Shown: positions 26,641 through 36,160 of the stretch, piece after piece
How positions within the stretch are numbered: position 1 is the stretch's first letter
Layout of the letters: each line of letters begins with the position of its first letter
From: Cupriavidus necator A5-1
Lineage (GTDB): Bacteria > Pseudomonadota > Gammaproteobacteria > Burkholderiales > Burkholderiaceae
Length of the DNA: 64,000 nt
Reading direction: 5' to 3'
NCBI RefSeq assembly: GCF_000744095.1
Contig: NZ_JQLI01000001.1
Location: 4,588,001 to 4,652,000, forward strand
Translations under genes and position numbers: made by a program
The notes under the pieces: model-generated
The model's database searches: none
What the model saw: the letters and a program-made list of their open reading frames with translations, nothing else
What the model was told of the DNA's origin: nothing

Positions 26641-27193
26641 GACCCCCTCCAACATCCCGGTTCTTTTTTGCCGCGTCTATAGGGCCAACCCATGTCATGG
26701 CCTAGGGCGAAGGTAGCCGTGCGAACCGATGCACGGCAATGCGCTTCATGACACCTGCACTTCGCGGTCGAATCTTGAGAAAGAACTCTATGCCATAAAC
26801 TGCCGCCCTGCGTATTGTTTTGTGAAATAGCAACAGCCGAAGGGCAGGGCGATGCTTGCGCCTCTCGGGACTGAGCAGAAGCCAGTCTCGTTTGCCTGGA
26901 CTCAGAGCTTGGCAAGTGCCCGGAGGGGAATTAAAACCCCCTTATATCAGGATTAAAGTACTCGATATTAGCGGTGCGGTGCGGTGCGGTGCGGTGCGGG
27001 GCGCGAGGCGTGCAAATAGCGCGGGTGGACGTTATGTTCGAGATGTCGCCACTAACACTCGTCCGGTTAGCCAAACTCGGCGGGATTGGGTAGCGGGCGT
27101 CGGCAGGTGTCGAGGCCAGTAGAAGGCGCCTAGGTTACCTGCAAGGAACGCCTTGCGTCGCTAAGCGCTGGCGCTCCGACTAGATGACCATAT
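26641..27193. other. Leader of copy B and a non-coding stretch with a pentamer repeat
   Basis: The first 200 bases are the shared family leader. GCGGT is repeated five times at 26971-26995. No gene is recognised. Confidence 0.45.
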
Positions 27194-27928
27194 TCAATTC
27201 GAAATGCGTGACGTCGCGAGGATGGCACGACAGATGATGTTTCCGAGGCGGTCGACTAGCCCCGGCTGTGCGCGCAAAGCTAAGCCGAGAGCGTGGTCAG
27301 TATTGAGGATGTCTACAATCTCCGCGTGCTCCGCGCGTCTGGCGCTCGCAATGAGCAGCTCACCGATGGTGGCCGGAATGACAGTGTCCTCGGTAGCGCG
27401 GACCACCGTTAGACGGCCAGGAAATAACGCTATCTGTTCGAAGACAACCGAGCGCCGCCAGCTTTGCGGCGTGCGGAGTATCTTGCTGAAGGCCGGCCCG
27501 AAGGGAACGTCGAAAGCGGCTGAATCGTAGGCGGCGCCGACCAATGTGACCAATCGCCCGATGCGATTGCTAGGGGCAGCGGCAAGGCGCACTGCGATTT
27601 CGCCGCTCATGCTGATGCCGATGACCGCGCGAGGCCCGTCTTCATCAAGGTACTGCAACGCTGCAATGGCCTCATCGTAGCGCTTACTCAGGGAGTTGGG
27701 TGTTCGCGCCGAGCTCTCGCCGTGCCCTGAGAAATCCACGGCAATCGTCCCAATCCCATGGCTCGCGAGATTCTGCCGGAGCACAAGCCAGTGCGACCGT
27801 TCGCTCGTGGCTGCGCCGCCATGCAGCACGAGGCAACTGGCGCGGCCCTCCACCTCAAGCCGGTCGGCGGCCAACACTTCGGCACCGGTGTCAATTGCGA
27901 AAGGTTTCGGGGCGTACATGGTCGTCAT
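27194..27928 (-). CDS. Alpha/beta hydrolase
   Basis: 244 residues. Oxyanion region LVLHGGAATSERS, nucleophile elbow GISMSG (G-x-S-x-G), acid in RATEDTVIP and the catalytic His in NTDHALG. A cytosolic serine hydrolase, perhaps an esterase or peptidase-like enzyme (VDFSGHGESS is typical). Substrate unknown. Lone gene. Confidence 0.82.
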   Translation of the reverse strand: MTTMYAPKPFAIDTGAEVLAADRLEVEGRASCLVLHGGAATSERSHWLVLRQNLASHGIGTIAVDFSGHGESSARTPNSLSKRYDEAIAALQYLDEDGPRAVIGISMSGEIAVRLAAAPSNRIGRLVTLVGAAYDSAAFDVPFGPAFSKILRTPQSWRRSVVFEQIALFPGRLTVVRATEDTVIPATIGELLIASARRAEHAEIVDILNTDHALGLALRAQPGLVDRLGNIICRAILATSRISN

Positions 27929-27994
27929 ACCCACCAGCTACCATCAACAGCTAGGTCTGTAGGATATTGGCTCGCCTTCCTTTGACCTTGCAAG

Positions 27995-29342
27995 GATGTC
28001 GCGCCGGACGTGGACAGTATGCTACCGCTGGGTCATGGAAGCAAAGAAGGGGAAAGCTTCATGAGGCTTCCGTTCACCTTCTACTCGCATCTCTTGCACC
28101 GACGCGTCGGCAGGAAATTTTGATTCTGGATGCGGCGAGTCCCGGCTTTTTTGGCGGAGCGAGCAAGACTCAGCCCGGTTTGTGTGTGCCTTTCCAGGGG
28201 GGAAGCTACGCGCTGGCTTCCAACTGTACGGCACCAAGCACCTTCTCATGGGTGACAAGACTCACAAACCATTTCCAAGCACCGGGGTTCTTCGAGACGA
28301 ATTCGAGCCCGGCACCGGCCTGCGCGTTGACGAATCGACGGCGGGTTTCGCGGTCTTGTATGCCGACAGCGTGATGGAAAGCGTGCGTTAGTTCGTGCCA
28401 AAAAATGACTGCGAAGTGCTCGCCTCGGAGGTGTTCGTGCAGGTGTACTCCGTGGTTGGCATACAAGTAGTAGCCCCAAACACCGGCTCGGTCAGCTGTT
28501 TTGGCAGGCAACACACTAAGCCGCACCACCCGGTGCCAAATGGTCATGCGTACGGGCAACGGGAGTGAAGACGCGGGCGGGTGTAAGCAGATTCGGTCGA
28601 ACCGCTGCCCCCTCGAAAAGTGTTGCGAAAGCATGGCGTTCAGCCAGTGCCAGGCTTGCGGATCTCGTCGCACGAACTCCATAAGACCGGTGGCAAAGCT
28701 GTGTGTATAGTTCTCCTCCACCGAAGCGTCATCAAGCCCGTGGGAGTAGTGAATGACGCCAAGGAGGCGCTTCACAAACGCTATCGCCAGGTCGCGTCCC
28801 TGTACATGCGAGGCGATGCGTATCACGCCAGCATTGAAGTCGACTTCGCTATTCACATTCTTCCGAACCAACTCCGCCTTGGTACACAGCACGACTTGCA
28901 GCGTGTACGGCCCAAGGCTAACGGGGAACGGCAGTACAGCTGCTTGACTCGGCATACAGACTCTCTGGAATTGCGGCGTGGGAACAAGTTGCACGTAGCC
29001 TACGAACATCCCTTCTATGTGCTTAATCAAACACGTGACGTCCCCTTACCTTGGCATCCCTTTGCCGGAGGGCCTTCCGCGTGTCTGGCGGCCATTATGG
29101 CGGAGTTAGCCTTTGAGCCCTGAAGGAGAGCCCCACCTGTCGGCAACGAGCCTACTATTGGATGCGATTGCAGATAAATCGCGTTGGCATTGCGCTGGAG
29201 TCTCTCGTTGTCATTACGGACATGGCTGATGGCCCTGGCGTCTCGGTTGTGTGGCACTGCCCGAGAGTCAACCATCAACCCACGATGAACGACATTTCGA
29301 CTTTGGGCTGGCTGGGTGCGATTGTGCTTTCAGCGCGCTGCT
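27995..29342. repeat. 1.35-kb duplicated block, copy 1
   Basis: Matches 38025-39382. Similarity starts weakly near GGATGTCG ... GACAGTATGCTACCGC, is strong through the metalloprotease gene, and is almost perfect through its upstream region to GTGCGATTGTGCTTTCAGCGCGCTGCTC, where both copies stop abruptly. Confidence 0.85.
28206..29030 (-). CDS. Putative zinc metalloprotease (HELTH), two-domain; copy 1
   Basis: 274 residues. H212-E-L-T-H216 followed by A-F-H-H-A-x-G fits the HExxH zinc motif. The protein is an internal duplication: residues about 33-134 and 157-259 share F-P-V/L-P-V, N-x-G-V-x-x, A-x-x-F, H-G/V-G, GLMEFVRRDPQAWHWL against AGLEFVSKNPGAWKWF. In the first half the zinc motif is K-R-L-L-G, so it has lost metal binding. 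No signal peptide. Function unknown; the copy at 38238 is close to identical. Confidence 0.7.
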   Translation of the reverse strand: MIKHIEGMFVGYVQLVPTPQFQRVCMPSQAAVLPFPVSLGPYTLQVVLCTKAELVRKNVNSEVDFNAGVIRIASHVQGRDLAIAFVKRLLGVIHYSHGLDDASVEENYTHSFATGLMEFVRRDPQAWHWLNAMLSQHFSRGQRFDRICLHPPASSLPLPVRMTIWHRVVRLSVLPAKTADRAGVWGYYLYANHGVHLHEHLRGEHFAVIFWHELTHAFHHAVGIQDRETRRRFVNAQAGAGLEFVSKNPGAWKWFVSLVTHEKVLGAVQLEASA

Positions 29343-29390
29343 CGCCTCACCGCAGGAAGCCCATTTGCTCAAACAGAAATCGGATTGGCA

Positions 29391-29815
29391 GTGAAAAAAA
29401 CTCTAGTCGCAGTGGCGGCCGCTGCTTGCGCCATGTCCGGCGCGGCCTTTGCCCAATCGCCATCCAACGTGACGCTCTATGGCATCGCTGATGCCGGCGT
29501 CAGTTTCCAAAATCACGTCAACGGTGGTGCGAACTGAAGTGGCTCGGTGTACGCCGTAGCTTCGGCCGCGAGTGACCAATGGTCTTGGCGGCGAAGTGCC
29601 GGGCCTACTATACGGACGCCCGCACTGACAGCAGGGATTCGTGGATGTTTGTGCTGAACGCCGACTACGCCTTTTCCAAGCGCACCGACGCGAACCTGCT
29701 TCTCGGCGACGTGAACAACAAGGGCAATGCGACCTTCGGTGTGACCAGCACCGCCAATACGCTGCCGGGTCAGAACCAGACCGGCGCCATGCTTGGCATG
29801 TGTCATCGCTTCTAA
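29391..29815 (+). pseudogene. Outer-membrane porin remnant (internal deletion)
   Basis: GTG start with signal peptide KKTLVAVAAAACAMSGAAFA then QSPSNVTLYGIADAGVSFQN, the N-terminus of betaproteobacterial porins. A stop follows. After about 40 bases a second frame gives DSWMFVLNADYAFSKRTDAN and the C-terminal strand ending G-M-C-H-R-F, with Phe as the last residue as in porins. About 750 bases of the middle are gone. A terminator follows at 29905. Confidence 0.88.
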
Positions 29816-29904
29816 GCTCCTCCCGTAGAAGGAAGCGACGCGCTTCCTGAGCGTGCCAGCAACAACTCTTATCGACCTTAGCTTCTCACCGGGTTAAGGC
29901 CGTT

Positions 29905-29932
29905 TGGCCGGCAGCGATGTCGGCCATTTTTT
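29905..29932 (+). terminator. Rho-independent terminator of the porin remnant
   Basis: Stem TGGCCG / CGGCCA with a 10-base loop and six T. It still follows the porin remnant by about 90 bases. Confidence 0.8.
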
Positions 29933-30210
29933 CTGTAGCAGTGATTGTGTTCGATGCGCTAATCCTCGTGCTTTAGTTCCATTCAATTCTCTGGCATCGA
30001 GTAGCGTGCGTGTGCAGCTGTCATGAAGAGATGGCTCAATCGGGGTGACAGAGCCCCCAAAAATCTTGCCGCCCTGTAGGGGCTTGCTCGCACTGTGTTT
30101 TTTTCGGCCAGGTCGACGTCGCCAGGAAAGACGCGTGTCAGTCTGGACATCGCGAGGCATCGCTGACCGTCAGGCAGTCAGGCTCATCGCGCACCGTCGT
30201 TGGAGAAATC

Positions 30211-30687
30211 ATGATGAGAGGCATTTCAATACGTGCAACTGCGACTGGGGAGTGGGAACTCGTGGTCGGCCTCCTGGAGCAGACCGGGTTGGACGCCTCC
30301 GACGTTGACCTAGTCAGGACAACGCTCCACATTGCCGTAGCGGCGAAAGTGATTACAGGATGCGCGGGCGCCGAACGTCACGGCGACACAGCTGTCGTAG
30401 CGCCGGTTGCAGTGCTCCCCGAATACCGGGAGCAGGGTATTGCATCACATCTGGTTCAGGCCGCTTTTATGAGAGCACGAGCCGACGGGTGTCGGCTGGC
30501 GGTGGTTCTATCGACGTTTTGCGCCAGCTTCTTTTGCCGGCACGGATTTTCGTTGACGCCGCGTAGTGCACTACCAAATGAGGTGCGAGGTTCAGCTTAT
30601 CAGAAACACGATAGGCAGGCGCCCGTCTGCATGACTTGTGATTTAACTAAGAGCTCGCACACTTGGGTGCCTCCAAGTTCGCACTAA
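30211..30687 (+). CDS. GNAT acetyltransferase, ArsN2-like
   Basis: 158 residues; ATG after GGAGAAATC. ISIRATATGEWELVVGLLEQ, VITGCAGAERHGDTAVVAPV, acetyl-CoA loop LPEYREQGIASHLVQAAF, then CASFFCRHGFSLT and APVCMTCDL. The loop R/Q-x-x-G-x-A is intact. It is the only plus-strand member of the family in the window. Role in arsenic acetylation is inferred from relatives only. Confidence 0.78.
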   Translation: MMRGISIRATATGEWELVVGLLEQTGLDASDVDLVRTTLHIAVAAKVITGCAGAERHGDTAVVAPVAVLPEYREQGIASHLVQAAFMRARADGCRLAVVLSTFCASFFCRHGFSLTPRSALPNEVRGSAYQKHDRQAPVCMTCDLTKSSHTWVPPSSH

Positions 30688-30862
30688 CCCGAATAGCCTG
30701 ACAGGTGTTCATCTGTCACAGTTCAAGAGTACGTACGTCCTTCTCAAGGACTTCCCGTTGCAGCTGGGCCTTACCCTCAGACTCATTTGGAGTGGTCGTC
30801 ATAGTAAAGTCATCCGGATGCCAACATAATCGGTTGGCGAGCATCCTTGCTGATTCGATGAA

Positions 30863-31108
30863 ATGCGTGTAACGATTCGTACCATTACTATCCCTGGAAC
30901 TCGGAGCCGGGCGCCAGTGCACCAAGCAGCCGTGTATCTTACGACGGAACAGGATGCCGAGCCCCTGATGAAGAGTGATTGGGGGCAGCGGGAGCCGGAG
31001 GTGTTTAAGGCAGCCCAGAATTGGGCACAACGGAATAATTTCACCGTCTTGAATCCTCGGTCAGGCTCGTTTAATGGAATCGTTGCTGGCCGAGTCCCAT
31101 TCCCGTGA
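30863..31108 (+). CDS. Small hypothetical protein
   Basis: 81 residues: MRVTIRTITIPGTRSRAPVH, then AAVYLTTEQDAEPLM and VFKAAQNWAQRNNFTVLNPR. It reads as a plausible mixed alpha-beta protein, but the start lacks a good SD and the opposite strand also has open frames. No family recognised. Confidence 0.4.
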   Translation: MRVTIRTITIPGTRSRAPVHQAAVYLTTEQDAEPLMKSDWGQREPEVFKAAQNWAQRNNFTVLNPRSGSFNGIVAGRVPFP

Positions 31109-31300
31109 CTGATACGCGTAGTTTGAGCTCAGAGGGTCGTCACTGATAATTGTCTGACTTACGCCGGGCAGGCCGTTTGCTACCTCTGCGCTATCGCAAC
31201 TCGAATCCCATACGGAGCGCCTCAGATTCCGCGCAGAATTGTGTGTACGCGCCGCGTTTGCCGCGTGGTCTGCTTGCCACGGGAAGGCGGATATGACCGC

Positions 31301-31552
31301 TCACGCGGCAAGACGGTTGGAGGTCATGTTCGGCCTGTCGGCTGCAGGTGGAAACACGTACCAGCAGCCGTCATCGTGCCGAAAGAAGAACAACGCCCTC
31401 AAGCCGGCCGGTTGCTCGGTCTCGACGCATACGTAGCGTCTCCGGCCGAAATGGGTACGGCTGAACTCAACTACACGGACCGGCGTTGTGGGGCCAGGCG
31501 CGAGCCATTTTTCGACCTGGAAACGCAGCGACTGCCCGTTCGTGCTCTTCAT
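31301..31552 (-). CDS. Small conserved protein, copy C of a four-copy family
   Basis: 83 residues; ATG (MKSTNGQSLRFQVEKW) after GGAGCGAGAA. Shares LAPGPTTPV, EFSRTHFGRRRYVCVE and PAGLRALFFFRHDDGCW with the other copies; W-Y-V-F-P-P instead of W-R-V-F-P-P. The downstream side (31190-31300) matches that of copy D, including a degenerate acetyltransferase end. Its leader differs from the others. Confidence 0.72.
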   Translation of the reverse strand: MKSTNGQSLRFQVEKWLAPGPTTPVRVVEFSRTHFGRRRYVCVETEQPAGLRALFFFRHDDGCWYVFPPAADRPNMTSNRLAA

Positions 31553-31564
31553 TTCTCGCTCCAT

Positions 31565-32254
31565 CCCCCCTGTTCTTGTTTGCTGCAGCGGGGTCCAACA
31601 ATTGTCATGACCGGTACGAAGGCCGTCGTGCGGCTGACGGATACCCTTCGCGGCATCCAGGCAATCCTGCGCCGATTTTTCTACCGAGGTTCGGTCATGG
31701 CTCGTAGGCGAAAGTGGCGCTGACCCGCCAGGACCGCTACCAGAAGGTTCGGCTCTTTCGGACGGTGGCGTCCGAGAACTCCCGATTGGTCCTTGGCACA
31801 CTGGTGCTCGGATTTTGGGAAGCTGGCCCCGTGACCGGTTGCAGACTCGACTCGCTCGGGTCAATCGGGCGGAAGTAAGGGGAGGCCAGTCGCGCCGTGA
31901 GGGCGGACATCCGGCCGGCTGGGGCGTGAATTCTGTGCATGCTCGGCTCCTCGCTGCCCTGTTCTTGCAGGGCAGCCCAATGCCAGCGAGTTCTGGCAGG
32001 ACACAACAAGGAGCGGGGCTGGCCGAGTGGCCGGACGGCACTGCTGCCTTACGTTCCAGGCAAGACAGCGGCCGAGGAACGACTGATGACTTGACTAGAT
32101 GCGATACAAAGGTCGACTAGAACAACTGTCCACGTGACTTCCCTCCTTTGGGTTCCGAAGCCAAGCCAAGGCAGGACTAGCCGGACCACCGAAGATGAAA
32201 CCGTCAATACTATATATACTGTATGAACGAAAAGCCATGGGGATGGAGGACTTG
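31565..32254. other. Long stretch without a supported gene
   Basis: Several open frames on both strands, none with recognisable sequence. Near 32200 an AT-rich patch (ACTATATATACTGTATG) may be the promoter of the next gene. Confidence 0.4.
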
Positions 32255-32701
32255 ATGCCAAGCGAAACACGGAAGAAGGTGGCCGCGACGTTAGCGCCGG
32301 ACGCAAAGGGCGAGGAAGGGACCAACAGCAAGCTGCGCGCCGGCAAGGCAGCGAAGAAGGCGGCTTCTACCACGAAGGTCTCGGCTGACGCGGCGGCAGC
32401 CGCTGATGGCGGGGCTTCCAGCTCGAAGAAGGCAAAGAAGCAGAGCAATGGCGCGGCACTACAGGCAGACAAACCGGCCAAGAAGCCAAAGGTCATCCGG
32501 GACAGCTTCACTATGCCGGAGTACGACTATGGAAAGTTGGCTGAGCTGAAGCGAAAATGCTTGGCTGGCGGCGTCCAGGTGAAGAAGAGTGAACTGCTAA
32601 GGGCGGGACTCCTGGCTCTCGAAGCCCTCTCGGAAAAGAGGCTACTCAGCGTTGTTGCGCAAGTCGAGGAAGTCAAGACGGGTCGCCCTGCAAAATCCTA
32701 A
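32255..32701 (+). CDS. Lys/Ala-rich protein with ribbon-helix-helix-like C-terminus
   Basis: 148 residues; the ATG is chosen for GGAGG five bases upstream. The first 85 residues are Lys/Ala/Ser-rich and disordered, like histone H1-type tails. The end folds: KVIRDSFTMPEYDYGKLAEL, then CLAGGVQVKKSELLRAGLLAL, which resembles a ribbon-helix-helix DNA-binding fold. A nucleoid protein or regulator is likely. Stands alone before a broken IS256. Confidence 0.65.
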   Translation: MPSETRKKVAATLAPDAKGEEGTNSKLRAGKAAKKAASTTKVSADAAAAADGGASSSKKAKKQSNGAALQADKPAKKPKVIRDSFTMPEYDYGKLAELKRKCLAGGVQVKKSELLRAGLLALEALSEKRLLSVVAQVEEVKTGRPAKS

Positions 32702-32838
32702 GACAGACCGCAACAAAAGGAGCCAAAGTCGAAACTGGTGTACGCACGGGGAATTTGAGGCGCGGAGTAGAGGGCGGTGGAGCTTTCCGCTGAGAATCTG
32801 ATTGTCGAGATCGGAAACCAGCACAAGAAAGGTCCACC

Positions 32839-33501
32839 ATGAGCAAGGATAAAGGGAAAGAAGCAGTCGGTCTATCGGAAATCGGGCTTGGGCTCGAGGA
32901 GCTGATCAGGCGCGGGGCCCGGCGGGTCATCCAGGAGGCGATTGAAGTGGAGCTGGCAGAGCTGCTTGAGCAGTTCAGTAACGTCAAGACGTTGAGCGGG
33001 CAGCGCGCCGTGGTTCGCAATGGCTACCTCCCGGAGCGCGAGGTGCTGACGGGCGCTGGACCGATTGCCGTGAAGGTGCCCAAGGTGCGCGACCGGTCCG
33101 GTTCCGGCGTGAAGTTCAACTCGGCGATCGTGCCGCCGTATGTGAGGAAGTCGCCGCGGGTGAGTGCGGCGCTGCCCTGGCTGTACCTGAAGGGAGTCTC
33201 GACAGGCGACATGAGCGAGGCGCTGTCGGTGCTGCTGGGCGAGGATGCCAAAGGGCTATCGGCCAACGTGGTGAGCCGATTGAAGGCGCAGTGGGCAGAC
33301 GAGCATGCGAGCTGGAATCAGCGTGATCTGTCGGCGGCGCGCTATGTGTATTGGTGGGTGGACGGCATTGGCGGCAACAACTTGGGAACATGGCAAACCG
33401 AGTTGGGGCTGCCTTACTGGCGCCGCTACGTGGACGTCCCTCAAAGATACGTGAGGTACATCACCGAATTCCGTGTCTCGAGTAGTCGCCCTGGGGACTA
33501 G
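32839..33501 (+). pseudogene. IS256 family transposase, truncated
   Basis: About 176 codons of a mutator-type transposase: LGLEELIRRGARRVIQEAIE, VRNGYLPEREVLTGAGPIAVK and YLKGVSTGDMSEALSVLLGE. It breaks after YVYWWVDGI, exactly at the first catalytic Asp (W-V-D-G), and runs on into unrelated sequence to a stop. Two thirds of the gene, with the other catalytic acids, is missing. Confidence 0.85.
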
Positions 33502-33659
33502 ACTACAAATTCGGTTCGGCGCTGACCTTGCGCCTTAGTTGAGCCCTCTTCGGGGAAACGGATGGTTAGCCGCCCAGCATCATCTGAGCTGCAAGCCAAA
33601 GCCCATGCGCTCACCGTTCTACCACGTCTCGTATCTTCGGATGTAGCGACATTAGAACA

Positions 33660-34284
33660 TTGTTCGGCAGACTATCTGCACGGAACTGGGATGTCATCAT
33701 TAACGACTTACTGCGCGCCGCAGTTCCGTCGAGCCATCCGTCTGCCCTGATATTCCTTGAAGCCTTGGAGAGTATCGGCCACCGCACTCGCGAGGAGAGC
33801 CGTATGGCCATCGGCTCACCGACGCACGGTCAGCTGATTTCTGCCTTCAGGGCTGCTATCGACCAAGTTGCAAGTGCCCAGCTCAAGGAGCCCAAATCCG
33901 TCGAGGAACTCGCTCGAACCCGTGTCGAAACGGCATCCCGCCGCCTAGATAAGGTGCTGGCTCGAGCCAGGGGCGGTAGCCTGGCGGATGGCGGAACTCC
34001 ACCAGACCCGCATCCAGATTAAGCGGTTGCGTTACCTGCTTGAGCATTTCTCGCCGGTGCTCGCGAAGGCGGACCGCAAGCGCATTGCGCGCCTCGCGCA
34101 GCTCCAGGGAGCGCTTGGCGCGTTGAACGACGTCGTGGTCGCAACAACTTATATTTCCGAACTGCCCGTAGACTCGGAGTATGCGCCAGCACATGAGCTG
34201 TTCATGCAATGGCTGCAAAAAGTAAAGAAGGTCAGACGCCGAAAAGCAGTACGTGCATTGAAGGAATTGTCGCGACAACGCTGA
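33660..34284 (+). pseudogene. CHAD-domain protein remnant, frameshifted
   Basis: The frame reads LFGRLSARNWDVIINDLLRA and LARTRVETASRRLDKVLARA, shifts near 33985, then LHQTRIQIKRLRYLLEHFSP and LQGALGALNDVVVATTYI. These are the conserved His/Arg/Lys helices of CHAD domains, which bind polyphosphate. The N-terminal third is missing or scrambled by the IS256 remnant. Not functional as read. Confidence 0.75.
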
Positions 34285-34370
34285 GATGAGCCTCAGACGC
34301 CAACACTTCCTCGCATACTCAAGGGAAGGTCAATTCCCCTTTCAAGAACAGCGAAGACACAAGAGGCGCC

Positions 34371-34592
34371 ATGAGGCAGCAGGGACATGACGAGCGTATC
34401 GCAAGACTCGCTGAAGAATTGGGCCTGCCCGTGGAAACAGTCAAGGAGGCGTATCTTGATGCGTTGCGCGATTTGGCCGCCGGCGCTCGTATCCATGACT
34501 ACCTGCATCTGTTTGTTGTGAGGCGCGTCGTCGACTGGCTGCAAAGGGCTGTGAACGCAGGGCAAAGCGTTGAGCATTTCCGCGTTGAGTGA
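34371..34592 (+). CDS. DUF3562-like protein ending in an H-NS tail
   Basis: 73 residues. The first 52 (HDERIARLAEELGLPVETVK ... ARIHDYLHLFVVRRV) match small DUF3562-type helical proteins. The last 18, WLQRAVNAGQSVEHFRVE, are the conserved C-terminus of short H-NS proteins such as 838-1125 and 57647-57973, joined in frame. The junction R-R-V-V-D-W-L has no linker. It could bind DNA weakly or pair with H-NS; this is inference. Upstream lies the CHAD remnant. Confidence 0.75.
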   Translation: MRQQGHDERIARLAEELGLPVETVKEAYLDALRDLAAGARIHDYLHLFVVRRVVDWLQRAVNAGQSVEHFRVE

Positions 34593-34906
34593 CTGACGCG
34601 TACGTCCGGCAGTCACTTTGGCAGTCCTAGGACGCACCGCATGGCATTCCCGTGGTGAGGTGACGTCCTGAGGTGCTCTGCGTTAATCTTTGCGCGTGAT
34701 GCTTCTGCGGGTTAGCGTGGTGGCGTAACGCGCCCTTGACTCGCTTCGCGACAAGCAGTGGCAGATAGTCTTGAATGCGCGCCTCTGAAATGAAGTCCTG
34801 CAATGTTTCACCGTAGATTTTCGCATATCGGCTCCCCTCGGCGAAAAAAAGCGAACCGAAGTTCGCACAAGAAAATTCCGGGGCTGCGCGTGCGCGCTAG
34901 GAAATG

Positions 34907-35410
34907 CTATAGGGCAGGGCCAGCACCTTTGTCGTGGGCCAATTGCTTTGTGGTTTTCTTGGCCGTTTCGTCGGACGCGCCGGCGGGCGTCGAAAAGGCT
35001 GATTGCCATGCTGCTAGGACAGATTCGCTTCCTGTGGGCGCGTTCTTCGCGAGGTTTTCGAATAACTCCTGCGCATCGCGTTGACATTGCTGGAGGTGCG
35101 CTTGGGCGGCCGTCGAGAATTCGCCTTGAATGCTCGACAGGATTTCGGAGACCTGCCGGCTGTACGACGCCGCCTTTTCTGCTATGGGCTGCGTCAGGTG
35201 CACAGGCAGGGCAACCCATTCTTGCTGGTTGTTCGCGGAAAGCGTCTTGCTCAGGATTTGCTGATTTTCGGCGAAGGTTGATTTGACTGCTTGCAGATTT
35301 AGCTCAGCCAGCTTTTCGATGCCTTCGAAGGCTATGGTCGCCAGACCAAGGAGCCTTTCCACGCCTGCTTTCTGCGCGGAGATGGATTGTTCGGGGATAG
35401 GAGTGCTCAT
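34907..35410 (-). CDS. Phasin family protein
   Basis: 167 residues; ATG (MSTPIPEQSISAQKAGVERL) after GGAGCAGTG. Phasin pattern: LGLATIAFEGIEKLAELNLQ, AVKSTFAENQQILSKTL and VLAAWQSAFSTPAG. Only moderately similar to the phasin at 16256. Probably granule-associated. Lone gene. Confidence 0.85.
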   Translation of the reverse strand: MSTPIPEQSISAQKAGVERLLGLATIAFEGIEKLAELNLQAVKSTFAENQQILSKTLSANNQQEWVALPVHLTQPIAEKAASYSRQVSEILSSIQGEFSTAAQAHLQQCQRDAQELFENLAKNAPTGSESVLAAWQSAFSTPAGASDETAKKTTKQLAHDKGAGPAL

Positions 35411-35793
35411 CACTGCTCCATAGGGTAAGGCTGCGAGTGTTCGAGGGGAACTCTGAATCAGGACACGAATAGTGCGCCGCCAGGGTGAAAGTCTTTGTTG
35501 CGTTGCGGCAAAAGTCATTCTAGGGGCGATTGCTCGGAAGTCAACTGTTTCTCGCGTGGGCACGCTTGCGCGCTCGTAATGATGTCGAGTTTCCGGTTGC
35601 CCGGAGAGGGCGTAGCAGAAACCGCCCACGAATTGAACGCAATCCACACATGTCGATATGGTGTCAAACAAGTGCACCAAACGGCTGATATCGAAGGAAT
35701 TGCGGGTTAACCTTGATGCTGCTCAGCGTTAGTATGTCGGCCGCTTGGGCCTGAAGTGAAAAGGCGCGCGCCGACGGCGTCAGAACAGCGTCT

Positions 35794-35840
35794 GCACTAT
35801 CGCAACTCGCATCGCATACGGAGTGCTGATGCTCAGGTCC
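35794..35840 (-). pseudogene. 3' end of an ArsN2-like acetyltransferase gene
   Basis: Minus-strand reading A-S-A-L-R-M-R-C-E-L-R-stop matches the end TSALCMRCELR of the family. A similar shred, A-L-R-M-G-F-E-L-R-stop, lies near 31195-31225 beside copy C. Only the last dozen codons remain. Confidence 0.6.
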
Positions 35841-35908
35841 CGCGCAGAATTGTGTGTAGGCGTCGCGTTTGCTTCGTGGTCTGTTTGGCACGAGCCGGCA
35901 ATGACCGC

Positions 35909-36160
35909 TCACAAGGCCAGACGGTCAGCGCTCGTCTTCGGCCTATCGACTGCAGGCGGAAACACGCGCCAGCAGCCGTCATCGTGCCGAAAGAAGAACA
36001 ACGCGCGCAAACCGGCCAGTTGCTTGGTCTCGACGCATACGTAGCGTCGCCGGCCCGAGTGGGTGCGACTGAATTCAACTACGTGGACCGACGTCGCGGG
36101 GCCAGGCGCGAGCCATTTTTCGACCTGGAAACGCAGCGACCGCTCATTCGTGTCTTTCAT
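35909..36160 (-). CDS. Small conserved protein, copy D of a four-copy family
   Basis: 83 residues; ATG (MKDTNERSLRFQVEKW) after GGAGGAGGTC. Core as in the other copies: LAPGPATSV, EFSRTHSGRRRYVCVE, LAGLRALFFFRHDDGCWRVFPP. The leader is shared with copies A and B up to 36518. The side downstream of the gene is shared with copy C. Confidence 0.75.
   Translation of the reverse strand: MKDTNERSLRFQVEKWLAPGPATSVHVVEFSRTHSGRRRYVCVETKQLAGLRALFFFRHDDGCWRVFPPAVDRPKTSADRLAL

Noticed and set aside
31553..32041. Extension of copy C to a 246-residue protein
   Set aside because: The other three copies start at the same internal position with a good ribosome site; the extension has no similarity to anything.
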